DNA from: an uncultured Roseburia sp.
Lineage (GTDB): Bacteria > Bacillota > Clostridia > Lachnospirales > Lachnospiraceae
Length of the DNA stretch: 38,365 nt
Direction: 5' to 3'
Assembly (NCBI GenBank): GCA_945787015.1
Contig: CALZGM010000028.1
Span: 1 to 38,365, forward strand
A model generated the notes under the pieces. The model was given only the letters and a program-made list of their open reading frames with translations. It was not told where the DNA came from and did no database searches. The position numbers and the translations under genes are program-made. Positions 1-9,430 of this stretch are shown here, one piece after another. The first letter of the stretch is position 1. The number at the start of each line of letters is the position of its first letter.

Positions 1-139
1 AACTTTGTTCGTTTTAGAATCTTTCAAGGTTTATTCACTGTTCAGTTATCAAGGTCCCAGCATCTCTTCGCTGTTCGTTCAGAGCTGCGTAAGTTGCTTC
101 GCAACTTGTATTTGTTTTGTTGTCGTTTTCGCGACAGCT
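1..139 (-). promoter_or_regulatory. Probable rRNA operon leader, 5' part
   Basis: Read on the minus strand, this stretch follows two strong promoters and runs off the left edge. It contains ACCTTGATAACTGAACAGTG, which resembles the 'CTTTGAAAACT' boxA-like antitermination element found in Bacillus and Clostridium rRNA leaders. It also holds a stable small hairpin (AAGTTGC-GAA-GCAACTT, 91-107) and a second dyad (TGTCG/CGACA, 121-136). No protein is encoded. The 16S gene itself would lie outside the window, so this is an inference from the promoters and leader sequence. Confidence 0.65.
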
Positions 140-144
140 AGATT

Positions 145-173
145 ATAATAGCAAATCCTTTTCGCTTTGTCAA
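145..173 (-). promoter_or_regulatory. Strong promoter P2 (putative rRNA operon)
   Basis: On the minus strand there is a perfect -35 TTGACA (168-173), a 17-nt spacer and -10 TATTAT (145-150), which overlaps TATAAT (142-147). Transcription would proceed leftward off the window edge. The first transcribed bases fall in AGCTGTCGC (131-139). Confidence 0.85.
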
Positions 174-285
174 CAACTTTTTTGACTTTTTTCGAAACAA
201 TTTTTGTCGTCGGCGATAACTCAATATGCTCATTACAACACGAATTTTTTCGAATTTTGTCAGCCGCATCAGCGACAGCTTGTTT

Positions 286-314
286 ATATTACCACCAGTT
301 TTTTTGTATGTCAA
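286..314 (-). promoter_or_regulatory. Strong promoter P1 (putative rRNA operon)
   Basis: On the minus strand there is -35 TTGACA (309-314), a 17-nt spacer and -10 TAATAT (286-291). It lies 141 bp upstream of P2 and has the same 9-mer AGCTGTCGC at the same distance, 5 nt after the -10 (272-280). Tandem promoters of this kind are typical of rRNA operons. Confidence 0.8.
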
Positions 315-362
315 CACTATATTTTAGGAAAATAAAAAGAAAGTTTTCTATTCAGAAATATT

Positions 363-382
363 TTAATTGTATACACAATTAA
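363..382. repeat. Short inverted repeat between radA and the rRNA promoters
   Basis: TTAATTGT, a 4-nt loop and ACAATTAA form a perfect 8-bp dyad about 35 nt downstream of the radA stop. It is AT-rich and has no strong U-tract, so it would be at best a weak radA terminator. It could also be a protein-binding site upstream of P1. The rest of 315-415 shows nothing I can identify. Confidence 0.35.
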
Positions 383-415
383 TGCATTTTATTTTTACAA
401 TAGTTATACTTCCTG

Positions 416-1789
416 TTACCTTGATAAATAGTCAATCGCATCTTTTACATTTCTGATACCTATCAGTTTAATTCCTGTCATTTCCTGCATGGCTGCTTTT
501 GACACCTCCGGAAGAATGCAAACTTCAAACCCAAGCTTACGAGCTTCCTGCACACGCTGTTCTACCATGCTGACTGCACGTATTTCTCCGCTTAAGCCTA
601 CCTCTCCAAAGCAAATTGTGCGCTCATCTATCGGTTTTTCCTTATAGCTGGATATTAGTGCAAGTACGATTCCCAAGTCCAACGCAGGTTCATTCATCTT
701 AATTCCACCTGCTATGTTAACATAAGCATCACAGTCTGCCAATTTCAATCCAAGCCTTTTTTCTAAAACAGCCATCAAAAGATTCACACGGTTAAAATCC
801 GTTCCCGTGGCAGTTCTTCTTGGAATACCAAAATTGCTTCTACACACTAAAGCTTGTACCTCCACTAAAATCGGTCTGGTTCCTTCCATGCTGCATGCAA
901 CCACTGAACCACTTGCGTCTTCAGGTCTACCACTTAGCATAAACTCAGACGGATTCTCCACTTCGCGCAATCCACTTTTTCGCATCTCAAATACGCCGAT
1001 TTCATTTGTAGAGCCGAAACGATTCTTCACACCACGTAAAATACGATATGCAGCATGACGGTCGCCCTCAAAGTATAAAACAGTGTCCACCATATGCTCC
1101 AACACACGTGGTCCTGCTACTACACCTTCCTTTGTAACATGTCCCACTATAAATATAGAAATATTCCTTCCTTTTGCAATTTGCATCAGAGTATTTGTGC
1201 TCTCTCTAACCTGTGAAACACTACCCGGCGCAGATCCCACTTCTTCATTATACATAGTCTGAATGGAATCGATAACCACAATCTCCGGCTTTTCTCTGTC
1301 AATAATACCTTGAATGATATCCAAATTCGTTTCACACAAAAGCCGCAGACTGTCTTCAAACTCACCGATACGCTCTGCTCTGATTTTAATCTGCTGAAGT
1401 GATTCCTCACCGGAAATATATAAGACGTGCCTTTTTTGATTTGCTAAATTTTTGCACACTTGTAAAAGCAAAGTAGATTTACCAATTCCGGGATCGCCTC
1501 CCACTAAAATCAATGACCCCTGGACAATACCGCCTCCCAGAACACGATCTAATTCTTTGATTTGTGTTGAAATACGCTCTTCCTGCGTCATCTCAATAGC
1601 TGACAACGGTAAAATCTTTGCTTCTGATAAAGTACTCTTCTGCTTTCCTCCACTGCCTACACTCTTTTTATCAACTACTTCCTCTACAAAACTGTTCCAT
1701 TCTTTGCAGCCCGGGCACTGCCCCATCCATTTCGATGATTCATAACCACAACATTGACAAAAAAATACGCTTGTTTTTCCTTTTGCCAT
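416..1789 (-). CDS. radA: DNA repair protein RadA (Sms)
   Basis: RadA is a RecA-like ATPase that promotes branch migration and processing of recombination intermediates in the cytoplasm. From the chosen start (457 aa) there is an N-terminal zinc finger with Cys 11, 14, 25 and 28. The Walker A motif GGDPGIGKST follows near residue 97, then the RadA-specific KNRFG motif near residue 250, and a C-terminal Lon-protease-like domain (LNLGI-type region with NIAGGIKMNEPALDLGI). Length is normal for the family. The open frame extends upstream to a GTG at 1801. I prefer the ATG at 1787-1789 because GGGG at 1796-1799 sits 6 nt before it. It lies downstream of clpC and a small gene, as radA often does in Firmicutes, but a terminator separates it from that small gene. 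Confidence 0.96.
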   Translation of the reverse strand: MAKGKTSVFFCQCCGYESSKWMGQCPGCKEWNSFVEEVVDKKSVGSGGKQKSTLSEAKILPLSAIEMTQEERISTQIKELDRVLGGGIVQGSLILVGGDPGIGKSTLLLQVCKNLANQKRHVLYISGEESLQQIKIRAERIGEFEDSLRLLCETNLDIIQGIIDREKPEIVVIDSIQTMYNEEVGSAPGSVSQVRESTNTLMQIAKGRNISIFIVGHVTKEGVVAGPRVLEHMVDTVLYFEGDRHAAYRILRGVKNRFGSTNEIGVFEMRKSGLREVENPSEFMLSGRPEDASGSVVACSMEGTRPILVEVQALVCRSNFGIPRRTATGTDFNRVNLLMAVLEKRLGLKLADCDAYVNIAGGIKMNEPALDLGIVLALISSYKEKPIDERTICFGEVGLSGEIRAVSMVEQRVQEARKLGFEVCILPEVSKAAMQEMTGIKLIGIRNVKDAIDYLSR

Positions 1790-1795
1790 AACAAT

Positions 1796-1799
1796 CCCC
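1796..1799 (-). promoter_or_regulatory. Ribosome binding site that decides the radA start
   Basis: GGGG lies 6 nt upstream of the ATG at 1787-1789. The longer frame would start with the GTG at 1799-1801, which overlaps this site and has no good site of its own. Confidence 0.6.
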
Positions 1800-1830
1800 A
1801 CTATCCTTTAACCCCTAGGGCATATTTATA

Positions 1831-1860
1831 AAAAACCCGCTTCTAAGGGAAGCGGGTTTT
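1831..1860 (-). terminator. Rho-independent terminator after the small conserved gene
   Basis: CCCGCTTC (1836-1843) pairs perfectly with GAAGCGGG (1849-1856) around a 5-nt loop, flanked by A and T runs on both sides. On the minus strand the stem is followed by a T-run, so it ends transcription of the gene at 1872-2282. The symmetric tails mean it could also stop plus-strand transcription. Confidence 0.85.
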
Positions 1861-1871
1861 CTTACCTGTTA

Positions 1872-2282
1872 TTAACACTTCTTGACAGTTACCTCAACCG
1901 GTTTCGTATCAATTTCAACACTAATACTGAGCTTTCCTCCCAGATTCGTCTTCATCTTGCCGGCATTCATTCCGTCAACGGTAATCTCATATTCAGCTTC
2001 TGCTTCAAGTTCCAAGGTAATCTGTACATCCTCTGTGCCCTCTACCGAAAAAGAAACTTCGGTAGCAGTGGCTGCGAAATTGTGAACTGCAGTTCCCGGA
2101 ACAGACTCATATACAAACGCGCCGTTACGTTCCAGCTTTGTAATTTCATTGCAGGTCTTTACCTTATAAAGATCACCCTTGTGTTCAAAATTATCAAGTT
2201 TCGCTTTTTCATTCAATGTGTAATCGCCAAAGCTGATAGTTCCATCTGCTTCTGTGCGAATCAATTCACTCACTGCTGCCAT
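1872..2282 (-). CDS. Conserved hypothetical protein (family often labelled 'endosialidase')
   Basis: This 136-aa protein starts MAAVSELIRTEADGTISFGD and ends in Cys. I recognise it as a small family common in Lachnospiraceae genomes and often annotated 'endosialidase'. Nothing in the sequence supports a sialidase: it is far too short, lacks Asp-box repeats and has no signal peptide. It is acidic and looks all-beta, with an N-terminal half (KGDLYKVKTCNEITKLERNG) and a beta-sandwich-like C-terminal half (ITLELEAEAEYEITVDGMNAG). The start is well supported by AGGAGG 6 nt upstream. It lies between clpC and radA with its own promoter-like sequence upstream and a terminator downstream. The function is unknown; a cytoplasmic location is inferred. 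Confidence 0.85.
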   Translation of the reverse strand: MAAVSELIRTEADGTISFGDYTLNEKAKLDNFEHKGDLYKVKTCNEITKLERNGAFVYESVPGTAVHNFAATATEVSFSVEGTEDVQITLELEAEAEYEITVDGMNAGKMKTNLGGKLSISVEIDTKPVEVTVKKC

Positions 2283-2355
2283 TTTTTCCTCCTATGTCAA
2301 CTAAACACTCTCCTAGTAAAAATGTCTCTGACGTAAAAATTCTTTGTGTTTTCAT

Positions 2356-2384
2356 ATTATATAATAATTATCCTGCTATTTCCA
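2356..2384 (-). promoter_or_regulatory. Possible promoter for the small conserved gene
   Basis: On the minus strand, -10 TATAAT (2356-2361) lies 17 nt from a weak -35 TGGAAA (2379-2384). It sits in the 128-nt gap after clpC, about 75 nt upstream of the start codon. No clear terminator is visible after clpC. Confidence 0.45.
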
Positions 2385-2410
2385 GTCCTTTTGAGAGATT
2401 TCACTTATTT

Positions 2411-4861
2411 TTAAGATTCCTTTACTGTAAAAGAAATAGCATCCTTTTTCACAGAAACAATGACCTTATCTGATTTTTTCACTCTGCCTTCCAAAATCTC
2501 CTCTGCGAGTCTGTCCTCAATCTCACTCTGGATTTTTCGACGCAATGGACGTGCACCATATTTTGGTTCATATGCTTTTTCCACAATATAATCTTTTACA
2601 CTGTTTTGTACCGTAAGAGCAATGTCCATCTGCTTCTTGCACCGCGTAATCAAATCTTTGAGCATCAAAGTTACAATCTGCTTCATGTCTTCTTTATTTA
2701 AAGAACGGAAGACAATCGTCTCATCAATTCGATTTAAAAATTCCGGTTTAAAAATACGCTTTACCTCTTCCATGACGCCGTTCTTCATACGTTCATAATT
2801 CTGCTTTTCATCCTCGTTAGATGAGAATCCAAGTTTTTTCGGTTCCACAATAGACTGTGCCCCCGCATTGGAAGTCATGATAATAATGGTATTTTTAAAA
2901 TCAACCTTGCGTCCTTGTGAATCGGTAATATGCCCATCATCCAGCACCTGCAATAAAATATTAAACACATCCGGATGCGCTTTTTCGATTTCATCAAACA
3001 AAATCACGGAATACGGATTTCTGCGTACCTTCTCGCTGAGTTGTCCACCGTCTTCATGTCCAACGTACCCCGGAGGAGAACCAATCATTTTTGAAACGCT
3101 GTGCTTCTCCATGTATTCAGACATATCCACACGAATCATTGCCTGCTCTTTTCCAAAAATTGCTTCAGCAAGGGCTTTGGATATTTCCGTTTTTCCCACA
3201 CCGGTCGGTCCTAAGAATAAGAAAGAACCGATTGGTCTTCTTGGATCTTTTAATCCCACACGACCACGACGTACTGCTTTCGCAACTGCGGAAACAGCGT
3301 CCTCCTGACCGATGACGCGTTTGTGTAAAATCTTCTCTAATTTGCGAAGGCGGACCGCTTCATCCTCTGCCAAACGTTTAACCGGAATCTTTGTCCAAGC
3401 TGATACAATATCCGCAACTGCATCTTCATCTACCGTAAGATTCTTTTTCTGAATTTCCTTCTTTGCCTTTGCAGCAAGTTTCTCTGCTTTTTTCTCTAAC
3501 TCTTCTTTTTCCCTGCGACACTCTTTTGCACTCGAAATATCTCCCTGTTCCAAACAAGTTTCCAATTCCAGTTCTTTTTCTGCAATTTTCTGGCGCAGAT
3601 CGGCAAGCTCTGCAGGATTTTTTACACTTCCCAATCGCACTTTTGCACAGGCTTCATCCATCAAATCAATTGCCTTATCCGGTAAAAAACGGTCATTGAT
3701 ATAACGGTTCGCTAATTGAACAGACGCTTTTACCGCCTCATCCGAGATATGCACCTGATGATGCTTTTCATACTGGCTGCGTAATCCCATTAAGATTTCA
3801 ATACACTGTTCCTCACTCGGTTCTTCTACTACTACCGGCTGAAAACGACGTTCTAATGCTGCATCCTTTTGAATGTATTTGCGATACTCCTCTATGGTTG
3901 TGGCACCAATCATCTGAATTTCGCCTCTGGCTAAAGCAGGCTTTAATATATTGGAAGCATCTATAGCACCTTCTGCTCCACCCGCTCCGATAATCGTATG
4001 CAGCTCATCTACAAACAGCAAAATATTTCCTGCCCGTTTTACCTCTGCCAGTACCTTTTTAATGCGTTCCTCAAACTCCCCCCGGTATTTAGAGCCTGCT
4101 ACAATACCGGACAAATCTAAGGAGACTACACGTTTTCCCGCTACTGATTCCGGAACCATCCCGGAAACAATATTAGCTGCAATCATTTCAACAATTGCTG
4201 TCTTGCCTACCCCCGGTTCGCCAATTAAACATGGATTATTTTTTGTTCTTCTGCTTAAAATCTGAATAATGCGATTTGCTTCCTGCTCTCTTCCGATTAC
4301 AGGATCTAATACGCCCTCTCTCGCAAGCTGTGTCAGATCACGGGAATACTGATCTAAAACCGGTGTTCCTTCATTGTTTTTCTTTTTCCCAGGTCTGCCA
4401 TTTTGAAACTCTTCCTTATAAAGGCTCGCATCTTCTCCCATAGCAACTAAAGTATCTACAAATAGCTTCTGCACATTTACCCCTAAGGTGTTAAGTAAAC
4501 GGGATGCCACACAATCTGTTTCCTTAATGATAGCAAGAAGAATATGCTCCGTTCCCACCTTTTCTGATTTAAAACGGTTCGCTTCTTTTTCAGCTGCTTC
4601 TAATACTTTTTTCGCACGCGGGGAATAGCCGTCCGCCTCCTGTATGGCAACGCCTTCTCCCGGAGCAATCAACTCTTTGATTAACTCTATCGTTTTTTTA
4701 TATTCAACACCATTTTCATTCAGCACCTTTGCTGCAACACCATTTTCTTCCTTCAAAAGTCCTGCCATAAGATGCTCTGTTCCTATATAATTATGATGTA
4801 ATGTTTTTGACAATCTGGCTGCTGTCTGAATTGCAGCCTTTGCCTTTGTTGTATATGACAT
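2411..4861 (-). CDS. clpC: ATP-dependent Clp protease ATPase subunit ClpC
   Basis: ClpC is a Hsp100 unfoldase that feeds substrates to ClpP in the cytoplasm. The 816-aa product has two N-terminal Clp repeats (1-143). The first AAA+ module carries Walker A GEPGVGKT (214-221) and Walker B LLFVDE (281-286). A UVR-like coiled middle domain (about 415-470) distinguishes ClpC from ClpB, ClpA and ClpE. The second AAA+ module carries Walker A GPTGVGKT (551-558). The ClpP-docking tripeptide LGF is visible at about 677. The start has AGAGGGAAG upstream. Only 19 nt separate it from the preceding surface-protein gene, so read-through is possible. The usual partners ctsR, mcsA and mcsB are not upstream in this window. 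Confidence 0.96.
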   Translation of the reverse strand: MSYTTKAKAAIQTAARLSKTLHHNYIGTEHLMAGLLKEENGVAAKVLNENGVEYKKTIELIKELIAPGEGVAIQEADGYSPRAKKVLEAAEKEANRFKSEKVGTEHILLAIIKETDCVASRLLNTLGVNVQKLFVDTLVAMGEDASLYKEEFQNGRPGKKKNNEGTPVLDQYSRDLTQLAREGVLDPVIGREQEANRIIQILSRRTKNNPCLIGEPGVGKTAIVEMIAANIVSGMVPESVAGKRVVSLDLSGIVAGSKYRGEFEERIKKVLAEVKRAGNILLFVDELHTIIGAGGAEGAIDASNILKPALARGEIQMIGATTIEEYRKYIQKDAALERRFQPVVVEEPSEEQCIEILMGLRSQYEKHHQVHISDEAVKASVQLANRYINDRFLPDKAIDLMDEACAKVRLGSVKNPAELADLRQKIAEKELELETCLEQGDISSAKECRREKEELEKKAEKLAAKAKKEIQKKNLTVDEDAVADIVSAWTKIPVKRLAEDEAVRLRKLEKILHKRVIGQEDAVSAVAKAVRRGRVGLKDPRRPIGSFLFLGPTGVGKTEISKALAEAIFGKEQAMIRVDMSEYMEKHSVSKMIGSPPGYVGHEDGGQLSEKVRRNPYSVILFDEIEKAHPDVFNILLQVLDDGHITDSQGRKVDFKNTIIIMTSNAGAQSIVEPKKLGFSSNEDEKQNYERMKNGVMEEVKRIFKPEFLNRIDETIVFRSLNKEDMKQIVTLMLKDLITRCKKQMDIALTVQNSVKDYIVEKAYEPKYGARPLRRKIQSEIEDRLAEEILEGRVKKSDKVIVSVKKDAISFTVKES

Positions 4862-4880
4862 CTATCAGTCTTCCCTCTTT

Positions 4881-6494
4881 CTAATCCTCATCATTGAAGT
4901 CAAACACTTCTACATCTTTTTTTGTTTGTTTTTCTTTTGTCCGCTTTGGTTCTGTTGGCAGATGTAGTTCTTCCTCAAGGAAATCCTCTTCCTCATGTCT
5001 CCGTTTGTGATAAAAAACAAATACATTAATTACCACAACTGCCAAGACAGCAGCCACAAAAATCATAATATAGATGATATTTTTGGCCTTTTCTGTTTCC
5101 CTGCGATAAGTTTCCTTCAGCTCCAGATACTTTTGATTCAGATAATCATACTGCTCATCTTTCAGCGTATCTTCCTCTGACTTAAAAGCATTAAATGCTC
5201 TCTGATACGTATTTTCAAGCGCATCGTACTGGTACCATGTCTCGTCGCCATCTTTATTCATACCATAGAATAAATAGAAATCTTTTGTCCATTCATCCCC
5301 GCCTAACAACTGATATGCAGATACCGTCTCAGCGTTTTCCGCAAAAAATTCTGTGTTAGTATAATGATCCGGAATTTCTGTGTCTACCGGAGCCAACAAT
5401 GGAATGACATAATTGCTGCCATTTGTAAGCCTTGTATATGGATATACCATATCTCTGGTTTCATCGTAAACCGCCAAAATTCCGGCCGGATCAGACAAAT
5501 CTGCCTTCACTAAGTATAATAAAGAAATCATTCCATTGTCAAATCCTAATCCCGGATATTCTGTTCCATGATAGTTTACCGTCATTCTCGAGAAATCTTC
5601 CGGTATCACCTGTTCCGGGATGTTTTTAACAATACAGTAGGTACCGTTTTTTAAAAAAATTTCTTCTGTACCAAGTTCACTTGGAGGAGTTTCCACTTCT
5701 CCGTTTCCGGGCTTCTCGTTCTCTGCCGGTGTTGTTGTTTCGGCTGCCTGTCTGGTTATCTTTATCGCATAGGTGGCGGTTGTGCCATTTTCAGCCTTAA
5801 CTACTATTTTAATTACATTTTCCCCAACTGCAAGGTTTGTATTTCCGGTTACGGATTCTACGGTCGCTTTTTCATTGGCAACCTCTGCATTTACTGCTAC
5901 CGAAGTCACTTTATTTGCTACCGATGCTGTATAATTTACAGTGCTTCCTTTAAATTCCGGTGACAATGTTCCCGGAGAAATCGTCAGGGATTTTAAAGAG
6001 TTATCCGCAGACAGCTTTGTTCCTGTGTTTCCTCCGTTACCTGTACCGCCGCCGTTGCTTCCACCGGCAGAATTATTTACAGTAATGTTCGTACTGCTTC
6101 CCTCCATAGAGGAAAGTTCTTCTGCAGTGGAAAAGTCTACTCCATCAGTTGCGGTTACCGTAATCCCTGATTTTCCAGCTGCGATCGCTTTGAATTTTAC
6201 CGTAAAACTGTCAATGGAAACGGATATGCTACCATTTCCACCGCCATAGGTAGCCGAACAGCTTGAAAATTCCAAAACATCCGGATTATACTCCAATGTC
6301 ATTGTTGCATATGCACTATTTCCTGCATCTGATACTGCTTTTACCGTAACCGTGACAGTATCTCCAATATTAACCGTACTGGCCGAAACTGCAATGGATG
6401 TTTTGCCGGTTGCAGCCTGCACTTTAGCGGCAGGTGCAATAAGGCATAGTAATATTGCTATGATAGGTATCCATACTTTTATCCCTTTTTTCAT
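4881..6494 (-). CDS. Membrane-anchored surface protein with cohesin-like and cadherin-like domains
   Basis: This 537-aa protein has a signal peptide (1-27, cleavage near VQA-A). A cohesin-like beta-sandwich spans about 30-140 (NIGDTVTVTV, then LEYNPDVLEF), followed by a Gly/Asn-rich linker (142-160). A cadherin-like beta-sandwich (PF12733 type) spans about 165-250, then comes a region I do not recognise (about 275-470). It ends in a transmembrane helix (472-494) and a charged cytoplasmic tail of about 43 residues. The topology is therefore outside-facing with a single C-terminal anchor. The upstream gene encodes a secreted glucosaminidase with the same cadherin-like fold and a dockerin, 29 nt away, so the two are probably co-transcribed. 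Binding between the cohesin-like and dockerin domains is an inference. The ribosome site is GGGAGG. Confidence 0.85.
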   Translation of the reverse strand: MKKGIKVWIPIIAILLCLIAPAAKVQAATGKTSIAVSASTVNIGDTVTVTVKAVSDAGNSAYATMTLEYNPDVLEFSSCSATYGGGNGSISVSIDSFTVKFKAIAAGKSGITVTATDGVDFSTAEELSSMEGSSTNITVNNSAGGSNGGGTGNGGNTGTKLSADNSLKSLTISPGTLSPEFKGSTVNYTASVANKVTSVAVNAEVANEKATVESVTGNTNLAVGENVIKIVVKAENGTTATYAIKITRQAAETTTPAENEKPGNGEVETPPSELGTEEIFLKNGTYCIVKNIPEQVIPEDFSRMTVNYHGTEYPGLGFDNGMISLLYLVKADLSDPAGILAVYDETRDMVYPYTRLTNGSNYVIPLLAPVDTEIPDHYTNTEFFAENAETVSAYQLLGGDEWTKDFYLFYGMNKDGDETWYQYDALENTYQRAFNAFKSEEDTLKDEQYDYLNQKYLELKETYRRETEKAKNIIYIMIFVAAVLAVVVINVFVFYHKRRHEEEDFLEEELHLPTEPKRTKEKQTKKDVEVFDFNDED

Positions 6495-6523
6495 CTTTCC
6501 TCCCTTTCCTTCTTTTCCCTAAC

Positions 6524-8920
<2,397 letters not shown>

Positions 8921-8925
8921 GTATT

Positions 8926-8930
8926 CCTCC
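8926..8930 (-). promoter_or_regulatory. Ribosome binding site that decides the glucosaminidase start
   Basis: GGAGG sits 5 nt before the ATG at 8918-8920. It lies inside the first codons of the longer frame starting at 8932, which therefore is unlikely to be used. Confidence 0.75.
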
Positions 8931-8937
8931 ATAAACT

Positions 8938-8981
8938 CAAAAAGTGTTACATCCTATCTGTCTATAGTACAACACTTTTTG
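8938..8981 (-). promoter_or_regulatory. Leader hairpin upstream of the glucosaminidase gene
   Basis: In the minus-strand transcript, CAAAAAGTGTT pairs perfectly with AACACTTTTTG around a 22-nt loop, and G·U and A-U pairs can extend the stem. The 3' arm ends in a T-run about 10 nt before the ribosome site. It could act as an attenuator or as a structure gating translation. I recognise no known riboswitch in it. Confidence 0.5.
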
Positions 8982-9020
8982 TTGCACTGTTTGGCCTAAA
9001 AGTCCTAGTTTTTCTATTTT

Positions 9021-9049
9021 ATTATAGAAGAATACACCGATAGCGTCAA
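9021..9049 (-). promoter_or_regulatory. Promoter for the glucosaminidase gene
   Basis: On the minus strand there is -35 TTGACG (9044-9049), a 17-nt spacer and a perfect -10 TATAAT (9021-9026). The predicted transcript starts near 9014, giving a leader of roughly 95 nt before the chosen start. Confidence 0.8.
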
Positions 9050-9050
9050 C

Positions 9051-9090
9051 CTAAATGTAGTAGTTTTTATGAAAAAGATACTATATTTAG
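9051..9090. repeat. Imperfect inverted repeat after the small membrane protein gene
   Basis: CTAAATGTAGTA and TACTATATTTAG pair with one mismatch, and TTTTT/AAAAA pair inside the loop. The repeat includes the stop codon of the 62-aa gene and abuts the -35 of the next promoter. It may end transcription of the small gene, though there is no U-tract. Confidence 0.4.
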
Positions 9091-9275
9091 CGTGTCGTGG
9101 AAGCTAGCCAGAGAATAGCTGCCATCACTCCGATACCGCCACACAGCACTCTGGGATTACAGGTTTCCAGATTGATTCCCATCAAAAAAAGGATGCCCAC
9201 AACCAGAATAAAAGCTGTCACAAATGCAATCACACCATTTACCAAAATGTTTTCATAATTTTTCTTCTTCAACAT
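9087..9275 (-). CDS. Small two-helix membrane protein, function unknown
   Basis: This 62-aa protein begins MLKKKNYENI and has two predicted membrane helices, about 10-33 (GVIAFVTAFILVVGILFLMG) and about 40-60 (CGGIGVMAAILWLAS). The short positive N-terminus suggests both ends face the cytoplasm. I do not recognise the family. It is probably a real gene because AAGGAG lies 9 nt before the ATG and it fits between a terminator upstream and the glucosaminidase promoter downstream without overlap. It sits among cell-wall hydrolase genes, which may or may not reflect function. Confidence 0.65.
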   Translation of the reverse strand: MLKKKNYENILVNGVIAFVTAFILVVGILFLMGINLETCNPRVLCGGIGVMAAILWLASTTR

Positions 9276-9372
9276 TGTTCTTTTCTCCTTATTCTTTTGT
9301 TGACTAGTCGATTCGTTTTTCTTTATTATCCATTTTTGCTGTCCAATAATCCGTACCGTTCATTCAAATCGC

Positions 9373-9410
9373 AAAAACGGTCTGGCATGTTTCCATACCA
9401 GACCGTTTTT
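9373..9410 (-). terminator. Rho-independent terminator after the GH25 gene
   Basis: AAAAACGGTCTGG (9373-9385) pairs with CCAGACCGTTTTT (9398-9410), with extra ATG/CAT pairing in the loop. It lies about 20 nt past the stop of the gene at 9431-11839, and on the minus strand the stem ends in a T-run. Confidence 0.9.
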
Positions 9411-9430
9411 ATTCATCGTTCCTGTTCTAT

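Noticed and set aside
167-382. Plus-strand open frame of 71 codons
   Set aside because: It covers both rRNA-type promoters and has an implausible composition and no ribosome site.
1872-2282. Annotation as a catalytic endosialidase
   Set aside because: The protein is too short, lacks sialidase motifs and a signal peptide. The label appears to be inherited from databases.
8938-9014. c-di-GMP or c-di-AMP riboswitch before the glucosaminidase gene
   Set aside because: These classes often control wall hydrolases, but I see none of their conserved cores. Only a simple hairpin is visible.
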